Part shown: positions 1 to 6,119 of the stretch, piece after piece
How positions within the stretch are numbered: the first letter of the stretch is position 1
How the letters are laid out: each line of letters starts with the position of its first letter
Source of the DNA: Clostridiales bacterium UBA7285
GTDB taxonomy: Bacteria > Bacillota > Clostridia > Peptostreptococcales > Anaerovoracaceae
DNA length: 11,127 bases
Direction of reading: 5' to 3'
Assembly: GCA_002472145.1 (NCBI GenBank)
Contig: DKRJ01000032.1
Location: 1-11,127, forward strand
Notes under the pieces: model-generated
What the model saw: the letters and a program-made list of their open reading frames with translations, nothing else
What the model was told of the DNA's origin: nothing
The model's database searches: none
Translations under genes and position numbers: made by a program

Positions 1-285
<285 letters not shown>

Positions 286-360
286 AGTGGTTTTTTAAAG
301 GAAGTCGTCGTTTGCGCAAATGGTGCGCGTTATCGGTTGCAGGTTTGTCAAAACTTCATA

Positions 361-476
361 TCCGGTGGCTATATCGAAGAGGTCACACCTGTTCCCATCC
401 CGAACACAGCAGTTAAGCTCTTCAGAGCCGATGATACCTGGCGGGCGACTGCCCGGAAAAATAGGACGCTGCCGGT
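361..476 (+). rRNA. rrf: 5S ribosomal RNA
   Basis: Roughly 116 bases with the conserved 5S core CCCATCCCGAACACAG at about 394-409 and the 3' GGACGCTGCCGG. The ends are set by helix I: CCGGTGGC at 362-369 pairs with GCTGCCGG at 468-475, including two G-U pairs. It lies about 75 bases after 23S with no tRNA in the spacer, and a terminator follows directly. The ends are accurate to a base or two. Confidence 0.96.
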
Positions 477-481
477 TTTTT

Positions 482-515
482 AAAGAGAGATCGTGAAAAC
501 GGTCTCTTTTCTTTA
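482..515 (+). terminator. rRNA operon terminator
   Basis: AAAGAG (482-487) pairs with CTCTTT (504-509). An inner ATCGT/ACGGT helix closes a GAAA tetraloop, with a two-base bulge between the helices. A T-rich tract follows. It lies a few bases after 5S and so should end the rRNA transcript. Confidence 0.75.
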
Positions 516-524
516 TTCCGGATA

Positions 525-533
525 TGATATAAT
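525..533 (+). promoter_or_regulatory. Extended -10 promoter for trpS
   Basis: TGaTATAAT at 525-533 is a perfect -10 hexamer with the TGn extension. The -35 position (about 505-510) is T-rich but poor and lies inside the 3' arm of the rRNA terminator, so the extended -10 probably carries the recognition. Transcription would start near 540, leaving a leader of about 75 nt before trpS. No T-box specifier or antiterminator sequence is visible in that leader. Confidence 0.6.
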
Positions 534-616
534 TTTTATGTTTGCCGTATCATATCTGTTTCACCGATGCGGCAGACCGGTCATTTAATGAAGGATAGTA
601 TGGTCAGAGGGATAAT

Positions 617-1726
617 ATGGATAACGGAAAGAAGATCATTTTAACGGGCGACAGACCTACAGGCCGCCTTCACATAGGACACTACGCGGGTTCTCTGAAG
701 CGCAGAGTGGAACTTCAGAACTCCGGAGAGTTCGACGAGATATATATTTTGATCGCCGACGATCAGGCGCTCACCGATAACGCGGACAATCCGGGGAAGA
801 TCAGGGAGAACATCATCAACGTCGTCCTCGACTACCTGTCGGTCGGCATCGACCCGGAAAAGACCACGATATGCGTACAGTCGTCGCTCCCGGCTCTGCA
901 CGCGCTCACCTTCTACTATATGAACCTCGTCACCACGGCCAGGCTCTCGCGCAACCCGACGGTAAAATCCGAGATACAGATGCGCGGGTTCTCAGACGAA
1001 GGCCTGCCGGTGGGATTCTTCTGCTACCCGATATCGCAGGCAGCCGACATCACGGCGTTCGATGCGACGGTAGTGCCGGTGGGAGACGACCAGCTTCCGA
1101 TGATCGAGCAGTGCCGCGAGATCGTCGAGAAATTCAACAGGATATACGGAGACACGCTCGTACTGCCGGCCGCGTCCATTTCCGATAATAAAGTCACACG
1201 CAGGCTGCCGGGCGTAGACGGCAAAGCGAAGATGAGCAAATCCCTTGGGAACTGCATTTACCTGTCCGACTCGCCTAAGACAGTGAAAACCCAGATAAAC
1301 GGTAAGATGTTCACAGACCCGCAGCACCTCAGGATAGAGGATCCGGGGCACATCGAAGGCAACGTCGTCTTCACGTATCTCGACGCGTTCTGCACCGACG
1401 AGCATTTCAAGAAATATCTTCCGGAATATGCAAATCTGGACGAGATGAAAGACCACTACCGCAGGGGCGGACTCGGCGACGGCACATGCAAGAAGTTCCT
1501 GATAAACGTCATGGAGGATACTCTTGCGCCTATCCGCGAGGAAAGAGCAAAATGGGAATCCGACATCGACACGGTGTACGACATACTGAAGGCCGGATGC
1601 GATAAAGCCAGAGTGAAGACGGACGCAACACTGGCGCGCGTGACACACGCCATGCGCATAGATTACTTTGCCGACAGGAGCATCGTCAAAGAATGGGAAG
1701 AGATGCTGAAAAAGCAGCGCTCGTAA
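617..1726 (+). CDS. trpS: Tryptophanyl-tRNA synthetase
   Basis: Class I aminoacyl-tRNA synthetase that charges tRNA-Trp with tryptophan using ATP, in the cytoplasm. The 369-residue product has the HIGH signature at residues 19-22 (GRLHIGHYAGSL), the tryptophan/adenylate pocket segment VGDDQ at 155-159 and KMSKS at 205-209, within GKAKMSKSLGN. The C-terminal helical part should hold the anticodon-binding region. It is about 40 residues longer than the compact E. coli/Bacillus TrpRS of about 330, as in a longer variant seen in some Firmicutes. The ATG start is preceded by a GAGGGA ribosome binding site about five bases away. It has its own promoter just after the rRNA terminator. No strong terminator follows, only weak GC hairpins at 1729-1760, so some readthrough into the next cluster is possible. 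Confidence 0.97.
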   Translation: MDNGKKIILTGDRPTGRLHIGHYAGSLKRRVELQNSGEFDEIYILIADDQALTDNADNPGKIRENIINVVLDYLSVGIDPEKTTICVQSSLPALHALTFYYMNLVTTARLSRNPTVKSEIQMRGFSDEGLPVGFFCYPISQAADITAFDATVVPVGDDQLPMIEQCREIVEKFNRIYGDTLVLPAASISDNKVTRRLPGVDGKAKMSKSLGNCIYLSDSPKTVKTQINGKMFTDPQHLRIEDPGHIEGNVVFTYLDAFCTDEHFKKYLPEYANLDEMKDHYRRGGLGDGTCKKFLINVMEDTLAPIREERAKWESDIDTVYDILKAGCDKARVKTDATLARVTHAMRIDYFADRSIVKEWEEMLKKQRS

Positions 1727-1802
1727 CGACTCGCGTCGATTCCTGATGGATCGCGGCGATTTGTACGAAAAACGCGCACATTGTGCAAGATGCTTCCAAT
1801 TA

Positions 1803-1811
1803 TGGTATAAT
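1803..1811 (+). promoter_or_regulatory. Extended -10 promoter of the tmk–fbp cluster
   Basis: TGgTATAAT at 1803-1811 is a perfect -10 with the TGn extension. A possible -35, TTGTGC at 1781-1786, has a long 19-base spacer. It is the only convincing promoter between trpS and the downstream gene cluster, and it sits about 100 bases before the first small gene. Confidence 0.6.
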
Positions 1812-1819
1812 TTACCTGC

Positions 1820-1900
1820 TACCGCCTGAGCCGGCGGCGAGCCTCTCGAGGAGACGCGGCGCGCGGCCGCGGCGGAGATCTTACTGCGTCTAAAGGGGAA
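1820..1900 (+). other. GC-rich structured 5' leader
   Basis: Between the promoter and the first ribosome binding site the RNA can fold. CCGCC (1822-1826) can pair with GGCGG (1833-1837). AGACGC (1852-1857) can pair with GCGTCT (1886-1891) around a very GC-rich stretch containing CGCGGCCGCG. The leader is visibly richer in GC than the coding sequence around it. I do not recognise a known riboswitch class. It could be a processing or translation-control structure, or simply GC-rich spacer. Confidence 0.35.
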
Positions 1901-1911
1901 CCAGGAGAGCC

Positions 1912-2049
1912 ATGACAGCGCTGAAAATCATATTTTGCATACTCCTGCTATGCCCTTTCGTATATATCTGTTTTTTGCTGATCAGCAAACTCGTGGACGT
2001 GATCCTGAAGGGAAACAGCGACGGCAGCGGCGGGACAGAGGACAGATGA
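1912..2049 (+). CDS. 45-residue predicted membrane microprotein
   Basis: The ATG is preceded by an AGGAG ribosome binding site at 1903-1907, and the frame closes with TGA one base before the tmk ATG at 2051. Residues 4-24 form a strongly hydrophobic helix (LKIIFCILLLCPFVYICFLL). A short amphipathic segment (ISKLVDVILKG) and a polar Gly/Ser/Asp tail follow. This suggests a single-span membrane protein. The tight coupling to tmk, the good ribosome binding site and the upstream promoter make it a likely real gene. I do not recognise a family and assign no function. It could instead act mainly as a translated leader that brings ribosomes to tmk. Confidence 0.6.
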   Translation: MTALKIIFCILLLCPFVYICFLLISKLVDVILKGNSDGSGGTEDR

Positions 2050-2050
2050 T

Positions 2051-2722
2051 ATGACGGAAAAGGGAATTTTCATTTCAGTGGAAGGCGGAGACGGCTCCGG
2101 TAAATCCACACAGTTCGAGAACATAAGGAAATACTTTGCCGAAAGGGGAACCGAGGCGATTTTTGTCAGAGAGCCCGGCGGCACGCGGATCGGCGAAAAG
2201 ATCAGGAAGATCCTGCTCGACCGCGAGAACGAAGAGATGACATCCGAGACGGAGGCGCTCCTGTACGCAGCTTCGCGCGCCCAGCTGGTGCGCGAAAAGA
2301 TAATCCCGCGAATCAACGCCGGCAGCGTCGTGGTATGTGATCGTTTTGTCGACTCCAGCATAGCGTATCAGGGATACGGGCGGATGCTCGGCGAGCCGGT
2401 CAGGAGGATAAACTCCTTTGCGACGGGAGGACTCCTGCCCGACGTGACGTTCTTTCTGGACATCACACCCGAGGCGGCGGAAAAGCGCATGGACAACCCG
2501 GACAGGCAGGCGCGCGACAGGCTCGAGATCGAGGCCTCCGCGTTCAGGCGCAGGGTATATGACGGGTACCTCGCTCTGCTGCGAGAGGATTCCGCAAAAG
2601 GCACAGGGAAAAGATTTGTCAGAATAGACGCATCGAAGAGCCCGGAGGAGGTCTGGAAGGAGATATCAGGCTGTCTGGACTCGTTTTTCGGCGACGCGGA
2701 CGAGGAACGCCATGGCGCTTGA
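2051..2722 (+). CDS. tmk: Thymidylate kinase (dTMP kinase)
   Basis: Phosphorylates dTMP to dTDP with ATP, an essential step in dTTP supply. The 223-residue protein has the P-loop GGDGSGKST at residues 12-20, REPGGT at 40-45, the DRF motif at 97-99 (CDRFVDSSIAYQGYGR) and an arginine-rich LID region around 149-160. Basic residues in the LID rather than the P-loop point to the bacterial type II kinase. Length is typical, slightly long at the C terminus. It begins one base after the microprotein stop, with AGAGGA at 2037-2042 as ribosome binding site. Its last 11 bases overlap holB, so translation is probably coupled. Tmk next to holB is a very common bacterial arrangement. Confidence 0.97.
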   Translation: MTEKGIFISVEGGDGSGKSTQFENIRKYFAERGTEAIFVREPGGTRIGEKIRKILLDRENEEMTSETEALLYAASRAQLVREKIIPRINAGSVVVCDRFVDSSIAYQGYGRMLGEPVRRINSFATGGLLPDVTFFLDITPEAAEKRMDNPDRQARDRLEIEASAFRRRVYDGYLALLREDSAKGTGKRFVRIDASKSPEEVWKEISGCLDSFFGDADEERHGA

Positions 2723-3530
2723 CGATTACCCGGGATACAGAAGAATAACGGCAAGGCTGTCAGAGGCAGTTAAGGCGGGACACGTCGGACACGCGTATCT
2801 TATAGAAGGCGACTCGGGGACGCCGAAGAAGGATTTTGCTCTCGATTTCGCCAAAGCAATACTCTGCGCGGAGGAACCCGGCAGGGGATGCGGCAGATGC
2901 CGCGTCTGCAGGAGCATAGGCGACGGGAACTACGAGGACCTGTATCTGGTTTCAGCTGAGGACGGAACGTCCGTAAAGGACAGAGCCATCGAGGAACTCC
3001 AGACTAAACTCATGAACGTCCCTTCCGGCGTCGGGGGCCGCAACATAGCGATCATAGAAGACGCCGACACCATGACCGTCAGAGCGCAGAACAGATTTTT
3101 GAAGACGCTCGAGGAGCCCGAACCCGGCACGGTCATCATGCTGCTCTCCGAGAACAGCAGCAGCCTGCTTCCGACGATCAGATCGCGCTGCATCAAGTTG
3201 ATGCTCGGATCGGTCGACGCACGGAAAGTCCCGGGACAGTCGAAATCGCTCAGGGCAGCAGCCGAGAGCACCCTCGAAATGGCGGAGAGAGGCGAATATT
3301 TCTACCAGATAAAGGCTAAGGCGGATAAGATAAAGGACAGGAAGACTGCGCTCGCGTATACGGATGATGCCGAACGCGTCCTCCGCGAAAAACTCCTTTC
3401 GGGGAACGACACTTCGTATGCCGCGCGGGGGATCGAACTCGTCGAAGCAGCGAGACGGGAAATACTAAGCGGCGTCGCGCCTAAGAACGCGATAAAGAAA
3501 TTTTTGCTGCTCATGTACACGGAGGACTAG
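2712..3530 (+). CDS. holB: DNA polymerase III subunit delta prime
   Basis: Clamp-loader subunit that helps load the beta sliding clamp during replication. The AAA+ fold is visible: N-terminal GHAYLIEGDSGTPKK (residues 26-40), where the P-loop is degenerate and lacks the GxGK core; the zinc-binding cysteines C52, C60, C63 and C66; IIEDADTM at 114-121; the helix NRFLKTLEEP at 127-136; and the SRC arginine-finger motif at 158-160. Because the P-loop is broken, this subunit probably does not hydrolyse ATP, as for classic delta prime. At 272 residues it is shorter than E. coli HolB (about 334), mostly in the C-terminal collar domain. It overlaps tmk by 11 bases, and its stop lies one base before the ricT start. 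Confidence 0.92.
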   Translation: MALDDYPGYRRITARLSEAVKAGHVGHAYLIEGDSGTPKKDFALDFAKAILCAEEPGRGCGRCRVCRSIGDGNYEDLYLVSAEDGTSVKDRAIEELQTKLMNVPSGVGGRNIAIIEDADTMTVRAQNRFLKTLEEPEPGTVIMLLSENSSSLLPTIRSRCIKLMLGSVDARKVPGQSKSLRAAAESTLEMAERGEYFYQIKAKADKIKDRKTALAYTDDAERVLREKLLSGNDTSYAARGIELVEAARREILSGVAPKNAIKKFLLLMYTED

Positions 3531-3531
3531 G

Positions 3532-4470
3532 ATGACAACAGTCGTAGGCGTGAAATTCAATAACAACGGAAGGCTATACTATTTCGCGCCGGGGAACATA
3601 GAAGGGCTCGTCGTGAACACGGGCGTCATAGTTGAGACCGCGCGCGGCCTGGAATTCGGAAAGGTCGTGATGGAGGCGACTGAGGTAAAAGACGAGGACA
3701 TCGTTCAGCCGCTGAAGAGCATCGTCAGGATCGCGACCCCGGAAGACCTGAGACGCCGCGACGAGAACGAGAAGAAAAAAGCCGAGGCGATGGCGATCTG
3801 CCAGGAAAAGATAGACAAACATCACCTCGAGATGAAGCTGATAGACGTCGAATACACGTTTGACACCAACAAGGTGATCTTTTACTTCACTGCCGACGGC
3901 CGCGTCGATTTCAGGGAACTGGTAAAGGACCTCGCCGGCGCGTTCCACATGAGGATAGAACTCAGGCAGATAGGCGCCAGAGACGAAGCGAAGATGATCG
4001 GCGGATGCGGGATGTGCGGCAGGCCGCTTTGCTGCGCCAGCTGGATGGGAGACTTCCAGCCGGTGTCGATAAAGATGGCAAAAAACCAGAACCTTTCGCT
4101 GAACCCGACGAAGATATCGGGGATCTGCGGCAGGCTTCTCTGCTGCCTGAAATACGAAAACGAAGCGTACAGCGAACTCCATAAGGGCATGCCGGACGTA
4201 AACGAAAAGATAGAGACGCCGGACGGCCGCGCAAAGGTCACGGGCATAGACCTCCTGCGCAGCAAGATTCAGGTCAGGCTGTACACGGGCGAGAAGGAAG
4301 AGGACGGCTCAGACAAACTATCCCCGGACTTCAGGGTATACGACAAAGCCGAGATCAAGCGCATCTCGCCGAAACATAATAAAGGCGGCCAGCGCTCGAA
4401 CGACATCCTTAAAGAGGTCGACGACGAGTATAAGAGCGACATGGCGAAGCTGCTCGACGAAGAGCAGTGA
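3532..4470 (+). CDS. ricT: PSP1-domain protein RicT (YaaT)
   Basis: A 312-residue protein of the PSP1/YaaT family. In B. subtilis RicT forms a complex with RicA and RicF that binds iron-sulfur clusters and aids RNase Y-dependent mRNA processing, with effects on sporulation, competence and biofilm. The diagnostic cysteine clusters are here: C159, C162, C167 and C168 (CGMCGRPLCC), then C199, C204 and C205 (CGRLLCC). The N-terminal PSP1 core contains VIVETARGLEFGKVV. Residues 71-100 are highly charged and probably helical. The C-terminal tail after about 280 is charged and likely flexible. Its position directly after holB matches the B. subtilis holB-yaaT order. The yabA gene found next in Bacillus is absent here. 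The biochemical role is inferred from the family. Confidence 0.92.
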   Translation: MTTVVGVKFNNNGRLYYFAPGNIEGLVVNTGVIVETARGLEFGKVVMEATEVKDEDIVQPLKSIVRIATPEDLRRRDENEKKKAEAMAICQEKIDKHHLEMKLIDVEYTFDTNKVIFYFTADGRVDFRELVKDLAGAFHMRIELRQIGARDEAKMIGGCGMCGRPLCCASWMGDFQPVSIKMAKNQNLSLNPTKISGICGRLLCCLKYENEAYSELHKGMPDVNEKIETPDGRAKVTGIDLLRSKIQVRLYTGEKEEDGSDKLSPDFRVYDKAEIKRISPKHNKGGQRSNDILKEVDDEYKSDMAKLLDEEQ

Positions 4471-4473
4471 GGA

Positions 4474-4551
4474 GACCGGCGGAGCGGCTGACACGAGGAG
4501 GTCAGCGGAGCGGCTGACACGAGAAGACCGGCAAAGCGGCTGACAGACGGC
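4474..4551 (+). repeat. Tandem repeat, 3 x 26 bp, imperfect
   Basis: Three consecutive 26-base units start at 4474, 4500 and 4526. The shared core is GCGGAGCGGCTGACACGAG; units 1 and 2 are identical over it, and unit 3 diverges (GCAAAGCGGCTGACAGAC). The array nearly fills the gap between the ricT stop and the methyltransferase start. The unit length is not a multiple of three and the array has stops in the downstream gene's frame, so it is not coding. It leaves the methyltransferase with only a poor ribosome binding site (GGCGAG close to the ATG). Confidence 0.85.
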
Positions 4552-4556
4552 GAGAC

Positions 4557-5474
4557 ATGGCTAGACGCATAGACGACACAGGATTCGGAGGGCTTAAACT
4601 CATACAGGACAGCGATCTGTTCTGCTACGGGACTGACGCGGTGCTGCTGGCGGATTTTGCGCTGCTGGCGTCGTACGGACCGGACAGCAGAGTGTGCGAC
4701 CTGGGCTCCGGCAACGGGATAGTACCGCTGATAATGGCAAAAACAACGACCGCCGGCCTGCTCGCGGGCCTCGAGATACAGGAAGCGCAGGCGAATCTCG
4801 CGCGAGAGAGCGCCGTGCTGAACGGCCTTGAAGACAGGGTGAGTTTTTTCACCGGCGACGTCAGAGACATAGCGCAGACGAACCGCCCTGAGACGCAGGC
4901 AGACGCAGCGCATACGGACTGCCCGGAAACGCGTGGAGACATAGCAAAGACGGACGAGCCGGAGACGCGGGCAGACGCAGCGCAGACGGACGACCCGGAG
5001 ACGCGTAAGGACCACGACGCTTCAAGTTTGCTTATGCCGCGCTCGTTCGACGTCGTCACGGCCAACCCGCCATACACGCGGGCGTCGTGCGGAATAAAGA
5101 ACCCTGGCGGCGCGATTGCCGCGGCCAGGCATGAAACGGCCGGTACGCTCGCCGACTTCACCGACGCGGCGGCGCGCCTGCTGAAGGACAGAGGCAGCTT
5201 CTTCATGGTTCACAGGCCGTCCAGGCTCGCGGACGCAGTCGAATGCGCCAGAGCGGCAGGCCTCGAACCCAAGCGGATCAGGTTTGTCAGCGGTAAAGCC
5301 ATGGAAGCGCCGAACATCGTTTTGTTCCACTTCGTAAAAAACGGAGGCAGGAACCTCGAGATCCTCGCGCCTATGGCGGTGAGAAACGCGGACGGGACTT
5401 TCACGGACGAAATGCTCCGGGCCTACGGAAGGCTTCCCGGGAACGGGGACGCCGGCCGGACCGGGGATAATTGA
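4557..5474 (+). CDS. TrmN6/YabB-like adenine-N6 methyltransferase with internal repeat insertion
   Basis: A SAM-dependent Rossmann-fold methyltransferase of the TrmN6/YabB group, whose E. coli member methylates A37 of tRNA-Val. Visible parts: the family N-terminal segment LIQDSDLFCYGTDAVLLADF (residues 15-34), SAM motif I VCDLGSGNGIVPL at 47-59, the acidic GLEIQ at 71-75, and the catalytic NPPY at 170-173. The protein is 305 residues, against about 250 for the family. Most of the excess is a 4 x 12-residue repeat at 104-151, between the GDV strand and SFDVVTANPPY; a Gly-rich C-terminal tail adds a little more. The catalytic motifs are intact, so the enzyme may be active with an inserted loop. 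The first in-frame start after the upstream stop is this ATG. Its position after ricT and before abrB matches yabB in B. subtilis. The exact substrate is inferred. Confidence 0.85.
   Translation: MARRIDDTGFGGLKLIQDSDLFCYGTDAVLLADFALLASYGPDSRVCDLGSGNGIVPLIMAKTTTAGLLAGLEIQEAQANLARESAVLNGLEDRVSFFTGDVRDIAQTNRPETQADAAHTDCPETRGDIAKTDEPETRADAAQTDDPETRKDHDASSLLMPRSFDVVTANPPYTRASCGIKNPGGAIAAARHETAGTLADFTDAAARLLKDRGSFFMVHRPSRLADAVECARAAGLEPKRIRFVSGKAMEAPNIVLFHFVKNGGRNLEILAPMAVRNADGTFTDEMLRAYGRLPGNGDAGRTGDN
4866..5009 (+). repeat. In-frame tandem repeat, 4 x 36 bp, inside the methyltransferase gene
   Basis: Four units encode DIAQTNRPETQA, DAAHTDCPETRG, DIAKTDEPETRA and DAAQTDDPETRK, residues 104-151 of the product. 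The consensus is D-(I/A)-A-x-T-D-x-P-E-T-R-x. Units alternate: 1 and 3 begin DIA, 2 and 4 begin DAA, suggesting a 24-residue unit that duplicated. The insert is acidic, polar and rich in Thr and Pro, so probably an exposed disordered loop. Unit length is a multiple of three, so the frame survives. Confidence 0.9.
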
Positions 5475-5513
5475 TACATCTAATCTGGCGATCATTATTC
5501 AGGAGGAAAAGAA

Positions 5514-5837
5514 ATGCAAGTTACTGTAGACATCAAGGAACTGCTGCTCTGCCTGCTCATCATAGCCGGCATTGTGGCCATCATCTATCTCTGCATCACG
5601 CTCGCGAACGCGGTAAAGACGATCAAAAAAGCCGACGCGATACTCGACGACGTGAAGCCGCTCACCGAGATGATCGGCGAAAACTCACAGGAACTCAAGC
5701 CTGCGGTCTCCGATCTCACGTCCGCGGTAAAGAGCTTTTCCAGCGCGGCTAAAGGCAACGAATCGACGGTCGCGTCGCTTTCGAGCATCAGTAAATCCAT
5801 CGCGTCGCTCGTTTCGATCATCAAGAGAAGCAGATAG
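5514..5837 (+). CDS. Small single-span membrane protein, DUF948-like
   Basis: A 107-residue protein preceded by a strong AGGAGG ribosome binding site near 5501-5506. Residues about 8-31 (ELLLCLLIIAGIVAIIYLCITLAN) form one N-terminal membrane span. The rest is a long polar helical segment, probably coiled coil, with Ser-rich stretches (SFSSAAKGNES, SLSSISKSIASLVS) and a basic C terminus. This layout resembles DUF948 family proteins, whose function is unknown. It sits between the methyltransferase and the AbrB-like gene, where Bacillus carries a GIY-YIG gene and rsmI. Family assignment rests on architecture only. Confidence 0.75.
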   Translation: MQVTVDIKELLLCLLIIAGIVAIIYLCITLANAVKTIKKADAILDDVKPLTEMIGENSQELKPAVSDLTSAVKSFSSAAKGNESTVASLSSISKSIASLVSIIKRSR

Positions 5838-5849
5838 GAGCGGAGAGAA

Positions 5850-6104
5850 ATGAAGGCAACAGGCATAGTCAGGCCGGTCGACGCGCTCGGCAGGGTCGTC
5901 ATCCCGATCGAGCTGAGGCGCACACTCGGCATCGAGAGCGAGGATTCTCTCGAGATATTCGTCGACGATCAGTACATTCTGCTGAAAAAATACCAGCCGG
6001 CGTGCATTTTCTGCGGGAGCACGGAGGACATCAGGCAGATCCACGGCAAGAACGTCTGCGGCAGATGCCTCGCGGAGATGGCAGAGCTTAAGACTCAGAA
6101 ATAA
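5850..6104 (+). CDS. abrB: AbrB-family transition-state regulator with C-terminal CxxC pairs
   Basis: DNA-binding swapped-hairpin AbrB regulator; B. subtilis AbrB represses many stationary-phase genes during growth. Residues 3-48 (beginning ATGIVRPVDALGRVVIPIEL, then RRTLGI, LEIFVDD and ILLKKY) are nearly the same as the N-terminal DNA-binding domain of B. subtilis AbrB. The 84-residue protein differs at its C terminus. Residues 50-84 carry CIFC (C52, C55) and CGRC (C70, C73), a zinc-ribbon-like layout, in place of the Bacillus multimerisation region. It starts 12 bases after the DUF948-like gene, with a GGAGCGGAGAG ribosome binding region. Its position near tmk/holB/yabB is conserved with Bacillus. 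It is probably a global regulator; targets cannot be read from this window. Confidence 0.9.
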   Translation: MKATGIVRPVDALGRVVIPIELRRTLGIESEDSLEIFVDDQYILLKKYQPACIFCGSTEDIRQIHGKNVCGRCLAEMAELKTQK

Positions 6105-6119
6105 TATCCGGAGGAAAAA

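Noticed and set aside
540..616. Possible T-box riboswitch before trpS
   Set aside because: The leader is only about 75 nt, and the conserved T-box sequence pairing with the tRNA end is not present.
1727..1800. Terminator after trpS
   Set aside because: Only short GC hairpins without a T tract are visible (for example ATCGCGGCGAT near 1750-1760); too weak to call.
4474..4551. CRISPR-like array
   Set aside because: The units are directly adjacent with no unique spacers, and no cas genes are present; it is a plain tandem repeat.
4269..5015. Minus-strand frame with Arg/Val-rich repeats (RLRxVRLRxV)
   Set aside because: It is the complement of the 36-bp coding array in the methyltransferase; the repeats come from that array.
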